Assembly: GCA_021401465.1 (NCBI GenBank) | Contig: JADDMT010000248.1 | Coordinates: forward strand, 1-26,126 | Direction of reading: 5' to 3' | Origin: Teratosphaeria epicoccoides | Taxonomy: Eukaryota; Ascomycota; Dothideomycetes; Mycosphaerellales; Teratosphaeriaceae | DNA: 26,126 bases | Made by a program: the position numbers and the translations under genes | Shown: positions 1 through 8,693 of the stretch, one piece after another | Numbering within the stretch: position 1 is the stretch's first letter | Layout: every line of letters begins with the position of its first letter | Notes under the pieces: generated by a model | Databases searched by the model: none | The model's input: the letters and a program-made list of their open reading frames with translations, nothing else | Told to the model about the DNA's origin: nothing

Positions 1-1
1 C

Positions 2-2269
2 ACGGCCCTCGCAAAGGGCGCGGTTCGAGGAAAAAAGCCAGGGAAAGTGCCTTAGGAGGAGGCTTAGAGCAAGGCCTTCTCTGAACTCAAAGTAGCTTTT
101 CAAACTACGCCTATACTTCGGCACTTTGACCCCGCTACGAAGACCCGGATAGAGACTAATGCTTCAAAATTCGCAATAGCCGCAATTATATCGCAGCTCT
201 AGTCGCACGAAGGCAGTGCGCGATAGTACCCGATTGCCTTCTAGTCGCAGAAGATGCAGGGCGCTAAGCTTAACTACGAGACTTACAACCAAGAGCTTTT
301 GGCTATTGTTAACAGCTTCAAGGAGTACCGACACTACCTCGAAGGCGTAGCGCACCCTATTAAGGTGCTTACTAACCATAACAACCTTCGCGGCTTCATG
401 GGCGTAAAGCAGCTAAGTAGTTAGCAAGCAAGGTAGGCGACTTTCCTCGCTAGCTTTGACTTCGTTATCTAGCATCGTTCCGGAAAGACGAATCCGGCCG
501 ACAGTCCTTCGCGACGACCAGACTACGACACTAGGGAAGAGGGTAACTGACAGCTTCTCCCTACGCTGCAAACGAAGCTTGTAGTTTAGGGCGGCGATCT
601 GTCGTTAGCTCCTCTTGTAGGTCGACTGCAGGTCTAATAGGGCCTCACGGCCTCCGCTAGTGACGAACCCTCCTATCTAGCAGTTGTGGCGACCGTGTCT
701 AGCTCGATCTGTGCGGTAGTCAACTAGCTTACATGCGGTAAGCATGCGATGTCTAAAGAACCCTTTAAAGAAGTCTCGAGACTTATTCAGCAGTTGCAAG
801 AGCGAGAACCGGAGTTGATTAATAAGGGTGTAGCCCTCTAGGACACCGCAGGCGGTCCGAAGTACTAGACCAAGTTAGGCGACTTGTAGTACTTTGACAA
901 TAGGCTCTACGTACCTGCTAACCGCGTACTCTGTTCGCAGCTCCTCCGTATTCATCATGACAATAAACTCGCGGGCCATTTTAGCGTAGAGAAGACGAAC
1001 GCACTTCTCGGACGCAAATACTAGTAGCCTACGCTAGAACAGGATGTCTCTGACTATGTCAAATCCTGCCAGACGTGCCAGATTAGCAAATCTCGGCGCC
1101 ATCGCCCCTATAGCGATGCTTAGGCGCTCCTACTGCCGGAGAGGCTATGGCAAGACTTGACCATAGATTTCATTACCGATTTGCCGCTAGCAAAGTAGAA
1201 AGGCGATGTAGTTAATGCTGTCCTTGTAGTAGTCGACTAATACTCGAAGATGAATATCTTCATCCTATGTACGAAAAAGTGCACAAGCGGCGAGCTTGCG
1301 TAGCTACTTCGCGACGAAGTCGTACGGCGCTTTAGTATCCCCCGAAGTATCCTATCAGATCGAGGTTCTGTCTTTACTAGTGAATACTAGCAAGAATTTG
1401 TGTTTGAAGCGCGTGTCAAGCACCGCCTAAGTACAGCATTCTATCTACAGACTAATGGTCAGACTAAACGTATGAACTAGACTCTTAAGTAGTACCTTCG
1501 GTACTACTACGCTAAGAACCAGGATGCCTAGGCCGACGCAATTCCTATGGCGGAATTTGCAGTCAATAACAGCGTGCATGCTACTATGCGCATGTCGCCA
1601 TTTCAGATTCTCTATGGCTTTGATCTGGAAATACACCTAGAACCGCCTTAGGACGAGTCTTCTAAGGAGAGGGTGCTAGCCGCCGCGGAACCAGCGCGGC
1701 GTATACGCGAGGTACATTCGGTACTAATAGAACACTAGAAAAAGGCCTCAGAATCCCAGATTAAACATAATAACACCTGTGCTAAACCGATGTAGTACGT
1801 AGTTAGTACGAAGGTGTTGCTGTTAACGAAGAATCTTAAGCTGAAACTTCCGAGCAAGAAGATGACGCCAAGGTTCGTCGGACCCTTCCGGATACGCGAC
1901 GCGATAGGCTCGCAGGCGTACCGGCTATCGTTGCCATCGTCGTATCGTGTGCACGACGTCTTCCACGTATCTCTACTCGAACTATGGGTACAGCGTAAGG
2001 GCGAAAAGCCCGCAGACCCGATGCTAGTAGCAGAAGAGAACGAAGAGTAGGAAGTCAAGGGTATTAAGGACAGTATGCGGCGTAAGGGCGCAACGCACTA
2101 TCTGGTGAAGTAGAAAGGATACCTACCTAAGTACACATAATAGGTTCTAGCTGAAGACTGCAAGAACGCTCCGGAAGCTATTCGTGAATTCGAAGAGCAG
2201 AGGAAGCGTGAGCAGGGCTTGAGAAGGTCGATTCGTAGGAAGATGAGGGTTCTAGAGCAGAATTCTTAA
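2..2269 (+). pseudogene. gag-pol 3' part of copy 1: RNase H, integrase, chromodomain
   Basis: One frame runs from the window edge to a TAA at 2267-2269 with many internal TAG stops. RT/RNase H connection residues come first, including NYETYNQELLAIVNSFKEYR at about 269-328 and the tether segment RSGKTNPADSPSRRPDY near 477-525. The integrase follows: a zinc-binding HH region (IHHDNKLAGHF, about 950-985), CQTCQ near 1068-1082, catalytic Asp in TIDFITDLP (about 1160-1185) and in LSDRGSVF (about 1348-1372), then NGQTKRMN at 1454-1477. In the last motif the expected catalytic Glu is Lys (AAA, 1466-1468). A chromodomain (YLVK-stop-KGY through LAEDCKNAPEAIREFEEQ, about 2090-2205) ends the protein; two of its Trp codons have become TAG. 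The product cannot be functional. Family assignment is firm. Confidence 0.92.
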
Positions 2270-2409
2270 CACGTGTATGTAGTGCATAACGCGCGAAGCG
2301 ACAACAAGAAGCAAACGCCCTACTCATACATCATTAATGCCTAAAGGCACACCTAGAATAAACCCAAGAAGAACAAGAGACATGCTCGGATTAGCTTCGT
2401 AGCTAATGC

Positions 2410-3906
2410 TTAGCGACTACTAGTTAGGGGCTTCCTGACTAAACCCGAAGCAGGAGAGTCTTTCTTGTTACGGTCCGCTAGGGACTGCCTACCCGCACGG
2501 GGTCTACCAAACACCCTGAAGCGACCATGAGTAACGGGGGTAGCAACGCCACGAAGAGAGGCCGGCATCTTCTTCTTTAGTAGGTTGCGAGGGAGCTCGT
2601 CTTCGGAGCCTATAGTAGCCAGAGAACTAGCGACACCCTTACCGCGCCTAGTCGCGACGACTACCTCATCCTTAGCATCAGAAGGCGAAGAGACTCGAGC
2701 GCGCTTGCGGCTGTCGCGCTCGGCCCTTGAGATCATCTTGCGCTTCTTGACACGAGTGTCGACTACATTATCGGACTCGGTGTCTCCCTTAGGCGTAACC
2801 GGTGCGGTGACACTACAGCGCGAAGGGATCATGTCAGGACCGAAGGTATCCTGAACGTCGTCATCCTCCTTATCCTCAAAGATCTGGCCTAGAGGCTTGT
2901 GCCTTAGCGTCTTGACGGACGTAGTGCGGGTCGCAAGCGGGGAAGGCTCGGCTTCCTCGTCGCTAACCTCAATTTCGGCCCTGGCCCTCTTCTTCTTCTT
3001 GGACAGTAGCGTCAAGGCGGCGTAGGCGGCGGCGCTACAATGTGTTAGCTGTACGCACGCGACAGGATTCGAGTGAGTAACTTACGGCTTAGTCCTCGGG
3101 ACCGGCTTAGAGGCAGGCTGCCTCTCGGTACGGCGCTAGGGCGTGGCCTTAGCGGCGGGAGCGGTGAATTGCTTGATGACCTTCTTGCAGATCATCCGCG
3201 TCTTAAAGTCATCGTCAATAGAGGCAAGGGCCCCGAGTTGCTGACGCTAACAGCTAGTCGGATATTTCTCGACGCTAACGTTAGCCTAGCGGAGAAAGTC
3301 AGCATTCATACTCGGAGGGCACTCGCACCGTATGCGTACTATGGCGAAGGTCTCGACCCTAACAGTTAGCACCTTCAAGATCTTCTAGACTAAGTCTGCG
3401 ATTAGACCTAGACAAACGCTTTCGCCTGTTAGCAGAGAGTCGAAGCGAACGCCGCTATAAGAACGGTTAGCAGTCGCGGTGAAGCACAAGAGGGCGCCGA
3501 GCAGGTAGGCGAGTGCCTCGCGGTACTTAGCCTGTAGCCTGTTCATAGTCGGAGTGCCTTTAGTAATCCCCTCGTCGCGCGTACTCTAGAAGTCATCGAT
3601 GTTACAGCAGAGCTAGTTGTACTCGCCGTACACCCCTTCAGGGAGGTCTTGGCATTTTTGATGCTTGCTATTGCAGTTGACACAATTGCGGTAGACACTG
3701 CCCTCATTAAACCCGCTGACGTAGATCTCGGCTACGCTTCGGTTAGTACAAGTCACGCATACCTCGCGGGTAGGGGACGCCTTACTAACACGCGGAGGAG
3801 AGATGTGTGCAGCTTAGCTACTAAGGTTGTCGAGGCATTGTCGACACGAGCGACGATCGCGGGCAGAGCGAGTAGCGTCGAACTTAGTCTGTAGCATATG
3901 AGCCAT
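2410..3906 (-). pseudogene. Antisense accessory gene of the chromovirus, copy 1 (Cys-rich N-terminus, basic C-terminus)
   Basis: A reading frame opposite to gag-pol starts at ATG 3906 and ends at TAA 2412-2410: 1497 bp, 499 codons including a 51-bp intron. The frame is unbroken by indels and interrupted only by RIP-type stops (TAG, plus one TAA at codon 31 explained by CAA). The predicted protein has C21-x2-C24, C50-x2-C53 and C75-x2-C78-x6-C85, which suggests a zinc-binding domain. It ends in a Lys/Arg-rich, Ser-rich tail with nuclear-localisation-like runs (KKKKRARAE, KKRKM, RKRAR). The last 200 codons are open. I do not recognise the family. The gene has its own TATA box and lies tail to tail with pol, 140 bp apart. 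The intron, promoter and antisense orientation suggest a captured host gene; this is inference. Confidence 0.75.
3035..3085 (-). other. Spliceosomal intron in the antisense accessory gene, copy 1
   Basis: On the - strand a GTAAGT donor begins at 3085, a GCTAAC branch box lies at 3049-3044 and a TTGTAG acceptor ends at 3035. The 51-bp length and these signals are standard for a filamentous ascomycete. Splicing removes the in-frame TAA formed by the donor, joins CC|C as a Pro codon and keeps the frame. Copy 2 keeps the same intron at 9515-9565. Confidence 0.72.
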
Positions 3907-4061
3907 TGTAGCTAAGACGGGTTGATTGATCTTAATTGATTGATTGAAGAAGAAGGAGCTCTAGTACAGACCCGTAGACACGGCAAGGCGCAAGCTAAGC
4001 GAAGTAGGAGCGGAGGTTAATGTTAGTGTCTTAGAACAGGAAAGTTTAGGGAGCGACGAGG

Positions 4062-4069
4062 TTTTTATA
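4062..4069 (-). promoter_or_regulatory. TATA box of the antisense accessory gene, copy 1
   Basis: TATAAAAA on the - strand lies about 156 bp upstream of the ATG at 3906. A run rich in C, T and A containing CTTCTTCTTCAATCAATCAA separates the two, like a fungal 5' leader. The box is identical in copy 2 (8531-8538), although both copies are heavily mutated. Confidence 0.55.
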
Positions 4070-4690
4070 CCCTCTGACAGCCCCCCTGTTGCCTACCGCA
4101 ACCGTTAAGCTAGTAACTCGAACTACATGCGCAGAGTACCTACCTTTAGTTAATTCATAAGGGGACCAAATAATGCAATAACGGATAACGCGGCCGTCAC
4201 GCATGTGCGCCGACCGCACTCGTGCTAGCCTACTAGCATGGAAATGTGGCGAGGCCCGCGCTAGGAGCGCGCTCCTGCCGTTTCGAGCGGCGCGCGCAGA
4301 GCGTCCGCGTACTTTCCTACTACCCCGAGGTTCTGCGACACGTTCTTCACGGTCACGACTAAATAGGGACGGCCAAGCTACTTGGCGAGGCCGGCGCGCA
4401 TGCTCGCCCTATAATTTCAAGGATTAACCGAAGTACGTACTCGTAGTTTCCTGATATCTCGATCCGCATGTAAAGCGAAGGTGTTACGAAGCTGCCTAAC
4501 ATGTGACAGATTAAAACCCGCCCGAGTTAGCAGCCTCCGCCCTGCACTCGCTACGAAGGTGTTAAGGTGTGCGCATGACACATGTTACGCAGGCTATCTA
4601 CCTATTCACCCTTGCGCGGTGTAAGCGTGCTACATCCCGTACCCTATATGTTCCGCGTACGTCACTTAGTAAGGCTAGGGACATCCTCAT
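4070..4690. other. Non-coding segment between the antisense gene promoter and the 3' end of copy 1
   Basis: About 620 bp inside the retroelement with no convincing ORF. It would be the upstream region of the antisense gene and perhaps part of the captured DNA. It contains a perfect 14-bp GC-rich palindrome, AGGAGCGCGCTCCT, at 4263-4276; the copy 2 counterpart (8324-8337) has lost the symmetry through a G-to-A change. A 74-codon open stretch at 4203-4427 has no recognisable content. Confidence 0.6.
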
Positions 4691-4701
4691 AGGAGGAGGG
4701 G
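4691..4701 (+). other. Polypurine tract of copy 1
   Basis: AGGAGGAGGGG followed by CAG sits immediately before the TGATAC start of the 3' LTR. A purine run in this place is the primer for plus-strand DNA synthesis in LTR elements. It matches the tract of copy 2. Confidence 0.8.
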
Positions 4702-4704
4702 CAG

Positions 4705-5064
4705 TGATACGGTTGATACTAGGGGACCATTTGAACCGCATGGGTTCTAATGGCCGCCCTTAGCATGCAGCGACCCTGCCACATATGGCAAGGGGGTCCT
4801 TCGTACATACGTTGGCTTGTATGTCGTCCGAGTAGGATCAGTTGTCGACGTAGGACGCCCCCACGTCGCTGACCCTACGGTACCCCTACGGGGTTAGGCT
4901 CGGACATGCTTTCCCTAATTGAGGAGCGTCGGGGGTTATAAGCACCCTTAGCGCTACCTCTGCGATAAGCAGAAAGCAGCGCTATCTTGTACCTACTAAA
5001 AGGTCGGATTACTCTGTCACACTGCGAGATATTTTCATATCATATAGCACATACATCTATATCA
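4705..5064 (+). repeat. 3' LTR of copy 1 (360 bp)
   Basis: The LTR begins TGATACGG and ends TATATCA, so TG...CA ends are intact. It has a TATAA at 4937-4941 and, 34 bp from the first T, the sequence AGAAAGCAG (4971-4979), the likely start of transcription and of the R region. It is the least RIP-mutated of the LTRs here but also differs from the other three close copies by a few transversions, so copy 1 is a slightly different subfamily member. Confidence 0.92.
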
Positions 5065-5101
5065 GCTAGTTTCTAATTAGACTAGAAGAACGCCTTCTTC
5101 A

Positions 5102-5108
5102 TATAAAA
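5102..5108 (+). promoter_or_regulatory. TATA box upstream of the Plavaka-like remnant
   Basis: TATAAAA lies 125 bp before the ATG at 5227, with a pyrimidine-rich leader (about 5166-5220) between them. It is only 37 bp beyond the end of the copy 1 LTR, so the chromovirus seems to have inserted just upstream of this gene's core promoter. Confidence 0.4.
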
Positions 5109-5226
5109 GATCACGAGCGGGCTTAGAAACCTCTAGTCCTATGACATGTTAGCGTTTTCGACAACATCTAAGCCTTCTCTCCTTACCTCTTCTTTGTTCT
5201 CGCATTTAAATCTGCTTTCTATTAAC

Positions 5227-6825
5227 ATGTCTACAGCCTAGTCCTTTAAACCCTGCTTATCGTCTACCTTGCTAGACTATGTAAGTATAGCTTCTCTGAC
5301 TCTATTCGTGTAGTTGTTACGACACTAACATAACCTCTAACTTATCTACGCCCCTAACATTAGCACCTCCTTATAGGACCTACGCAGGTACTTATAGTAT
5401 CTAAATCTACGTCGTCTAGCCTCGAGCTAACTCGACCTTTCATCCCTAGCATATTACGCGCTACAAGCTACTAGTCTATTACAATATGCTTATAACTTAG
5501 CTAGTAAGTAGGAGCTGTAGGGTATAGCACAGAAATGCCCTTCCGCCCTTGTAAAGTGTCTATCTACGAGAGTTCTTAGACTTTAACAAGCAAAGGCTTA
5601 ATTAACTTGTCTTTATACATAGGAGGGCTACTACGTATATCTTTGCTACTAGAGTAGTTATATCCTTAGTTAGAGTTTGTAGTCTAGCTACTATTATAGC
5701 CTCGACAGCTACTCGACTAGCTCCTAGACTAACTTTGACTACTACTATTACCCTAGCGGCTACGAGACTCGGATACATGAGGACACGTAAATACAAATCA
5801 TGCTCTAGCGAGTAGCGAAGAAGGACTAGGGTAGCTACATGTACGACCTACTAAACTTTGCATTTAGGCACCCTAGCCTAAATATCTACAAGACGCTAAT
5901 AGTAGACGTGCTCTACTAATTCTTTAAGGGCGTATTAATGTATGTCATAGATTAGACACAAGATTTGCTTAAGAGTCGACTACCTCTGTCTTCGAAGCGA
6001 GCTAGAGTAGTACTCCTACAAGCTAAGAGTTAGTATAAAGTAGTAAGAAAGAGTAACAAAGGCAAGACTATTATAGATTATTAACTAAATGTCATTATTG
6101 ACTATCGTTTCGCGGTAGTGCCTACATTTAGGAACCTCTAGGTATTTAGCTAGATGTCCGTAGTAAGCTAATAGACAGGCTAGGAATAGAAGAGTATGCT
6201 ACAATAGTTGCTCCTAGTCTTCGTGCTACTATTAGAAGAGGCTAAGGTACATAGCGCTATCTAGTTCTTGTAGGCGATAGTAGACTTCTCTTAGTTAGCG
6301 TAATATCCTTCACATAATAGCGAAACGCTCTAGTTTATAGTCCTTACTCTATTCTGATGTAACTAGTATAAAGAAGAGTTTAGGGAGTACCGCATAAGCA
6401 AAGGAGAGCTAAGAAAGAAGAAAGCGCAGACAGAGTAAGCAGAGGAGCCTAAGATAGTAGACAATGTATATAAATTACAAGGGTACTTTAATTTTCCTAA
6501 GTTTTATGCCCTTATATACTACGTAGACATACTATGGCTCTTTATTAACGCGCTAGACCTTGACACTAGCTACTTCGAATACAAGCATGTTAAATACATT
6601 AAGAAGCTATTCAAATTAACTAACAAGAAGAATAGATAGGAGGACTAAATTATAGAGTACTTCTAGCGAAAGATTACTATGCTTACCTTCTTTGATACTA
6701 GCCTAACGTTCTAGTAGCAGACTAAGGCTAAACGTTAAGAGGCTTAGGAGCGCGAAGTGCCTTAACTAACAGAGCAGAAGGATGTCAAAGCCTTCCTTAG
6801 CTAGCGAAGGCTAAGATCTAGCTAA
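5227..6825 (+). pseudogene. Plavaka-like (CACTA-type) DNA transposase remnant, RIP-inactivated
   Basis: A single frame of 533 codons runs from ATG 5227 to TAA 6823-6825 with many TAG/TAA stops and no net frameshift across checked anchors at 5377, 5836, 6091 and 6550. The second half follows the Plavaka-family pattern known from fungal genomes: IIDYRFAVVPTFRNL (about 6094-6138), a Ser-x-Met-Leu-Gln-Gln-Leu segment, DFS-stop-LA-stop-YPSHNSETL (about 6283-6333), YFNFPKFYALIYYVDILWLF (about 6484-6543) and SYFEYKHVKYIKKLFKLTNK (about 6568-6627). The usual N-terminal zinc finger is not visible and the ORF is about half the usual length, so it is either 5'-truncated or a short derivative. A GTAAGT near 5281 could open an intron. 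The family call rests on remembered patterns, not a search. Confidence 0.62.
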
Positions 6826-6915
6826 TCGTCACTAGGTAGAGACATATAGAGGATAGTTAGTAATGTAGTAGCACACATAGGGCTAGAGGTAGGGCCTTAC
6901 TTCTGTCATGCTACT

Positions 6916-7275
6916 TGATACAGTTAATACTAGGGGGCTATTAGAGCCGCATAGGTTCTGATGCCTGCCCTTAGTATGTAGTAATCCTGCTACATATAGC
7001 AAGGGGGTCCTTTGTACATATGTTAGCTTGTATGTCATCTAAGTAGGATCGATAGTTAACGTAGGACACCCCTATGTCGCTAACCCTATAGTACCCCTAC
7101 AGGGTTAGGCTTAGACATGCTTTCCCTAATTAAGGGGCGTCAGGGGTTATAAGCACCCTTAGCGCTACCTCTACGATAAGCAGAAAGCAGTGCTATCTTG
7201 TACCTATTAAAAGGTCGGATTACTCTGTTATACTATGAGATATTTTCATATTATATAGCATATATATCTATATTA
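6916..7275 (+). repeat. Lone LTR of the same chromovirus family
   Basis: 360 bp from TGATACAG to ATCTATATTA, the same length as the LTRs of both full copies and close to them in sequence, with further RIP (the terminal CA is now TA). No polypurine tract precedes it and no gag follows, so it is a solo LTR or an end of a rearranged element. The five flanking bases do not match (CTACT on the left, ACAGG on the right). Confidence 0.85.
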
Positions 7276-7530
7276 ACAGGACTCCTACTTAAACTAGAAC
7301 TCGTTGTTTTCTTGTGTTAGAGTAGGGACTTTCTTTTAGTCCTTAGACAAGTCTATAGTAAGGAAGTATTATAAATAGTAAATAAATATAAAACAGATAA
7401 ACTAAGATTATTATATGTCGAATTCCCATATAGTTTTAGAAGGGAACTACAAACTTTTTAACTATGTCTAAATAGTTGCTAGGCTCTTTCACGTCTTATC
7501 TGCGTCTTAAGAGTCTGTCTGACATACTCT
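7276..7530. other. AT-rich spacer without a gene
   Basis: 255 bp between the lone LTR and the target duplication of copy 2. It is AT-rich, contains no ORF of note, and before the copy 2 insertion was continuous with the sequence now starting at 15710. I see no recognisable element in it. Confidence 0.5.
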
Positions 7531-7535
7531 AACAG
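7531..7535. repeat. Target-site duplication of copy 2, left
   Basis: AACAG directly before the first LTR base (7536), repeated as AACAG at 15705-15709 directly after the last LTR base. Five base pairs is the usual length for Ty3/gypsy integrases. This fixes the element's ends and shows that it arrived as one insertion. Confidence 0.9.
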
Positions 7536-7895
7536 TAATATAGATGTATATGCTATATAATATGAAAATATCTCGTAGTGTGACAGAGTAATCCGACCTT
7601 TTAGTAGGTACAAGATAGCGCTGCTTTCTGCTTATCGCAGAGGTAGCGCTAAGGGTGCTTATAACCCCTAATACTCCTTAATTAGGGAAAGCATGTCCGA
7701 GCCTAACCCCGCAGGGGTACTGTAGGGTTAGCGACATAGGGGCGTCCTACATCGACTACTAATCCTACTCGGATGACATACGAGCTAACGTATGTACGAA
7801 GGACCCCCTTGCTATGTGTAGCAGGGTCACTACATGCTAAGGGCGGGCATCAGAACCTATGCGGCTCTAATAGCCCCCTAGTATTAACCGTATCA
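7536..7895 (-). repeat. 3' LTR of copy 2
   Basis: 360 bp on the - strand, starting TGATACGG at 7895 and ending ATCTATATTA at 7536. It is less mutated than its partner 5' LTR at 15345-15704, though the two were identical on insertion. RIP has therefore fallen unevenly along the element. Confidence 0.93.
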
Positions 7896-7898
7896 CTA

Positions 7899-7909
7899 CC
7901 CCTCCTCCT
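7899..7909 (-). other. Polypurine tract of copy 2
   Basis: On the - strand AGGAGGAGGGG is followed by TAG and then the LTR start at 7895. It equals the tract of copy 1 at 4691-4701. Confidence 0.8.
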
Positions 7910-8530
7910 ATGAGGATGTCCCTAGCCTTACTAAGTGATGCACGCAGAACGTATAGGGTACGGGATGTAGCATGCTTATACCACGCAAGAGTAAATAGGT
8001 AGATAGCCTACGTAACATGTGTTATGCATACTACTTAACACCTTCGTAGCGAGTACGGGGCGGAGGCTACTAACTCAGGCGGGTTTCAATCTATCACATG
8101 TTAGGCGGCCTTATAATACCTTCGCTTTACATGCGGATCGAGATATCAGGAAACTACAAGTACATACTTCAGTTAATCCTTGAAATTCTAGGGCGAGCAT
8201 GCGCGCTAGCCTTGCCAAGTAGCTTGGCTGTCCCTATTTAGTCGTGACTGTGAAGAACGTGTCGCAGAACCTTAGGGTAGTAGGAAAGTACGCGGACACT
8301 CTACGCGTGCTACTCGAAATGGCAGAAGCGCGCTCCTAGCACAGGTCTCGCCACATTTTCATGCTAGTAGGCTAGTACGAGTGCGGTTAGCGTACATGCG
8401 TAACAGCCGCGTTATCCGTTATTGCATTATTTAGTCCCCTTGTAAGTTAACTAAAGGCAGGTACTCTGCGCATATAGTTCGAGTTACTAGCTTAATAGTT
8501 GCGGTAGGCAACAGGGGGGCTTTTAGAGGG

Positions 8531-8538
8531 TATAAAAA
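8531..8538 (+). promoter_or_regulatory. TATA box of the antisense accessory gene, copy 2
   Basis: TATAAAAA lies 156 bp upstream of the ATG at 8694, with the same spacing and sequence as in copy 1. The leader between them again has the CTTCTTCTTCAATCAATCAA stretch. Confidence 0.55.
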
Positions 8539-8693
8539 CCTTGTCGCTTTCCTAAACTTCCTGTTCTAAGACACTAACATTAATCTCTACTCTCATTTCG
8601 CTTAGCTTGCGCCTCGCTATGTCTGCAGGTCTATACTAGAGCTTCTTCTTCTTCAATCAATCAATTAAGATCAATTAACCTGTCTTAGCTATA

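Larger units (their letters stand above)
1..5064 (+). mobile_element. Ty3/gypsy chromovirus, copy 1, cut by the window's left edge, RIP-inactivated
   Basis: This is the 3' part of an LTR retrotransposon. It reads end of RT/RNase H, integrase, chromodomain, stop at 2269, an antisense accessory gene (3906 to 2410), a polypurine tract and a 360-bp 3' LTR ending at 5064. The order integrase then chromodomain at the Pol C-terminus defines the chromovirus lineage of Ty3/gypsy. Each coding region keeps one frame throughout and is broken almost only by TAG or TAA codons at sites expected from CAG, CAA or TGG, as RIP produces. Position p here pairs with 12600-p of copy 2 at all anchors checked. The five bases after the LTR are GCTAG; the matching left duplication lies outside the window. 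Confidence 0.93.

Noticed and set aside
1445..1636. 63-codon - strand ORF also present at 10964-11155 on the + strand
   Set aside because: It is antisense to the integrase core; repetition comes from the two element copies.
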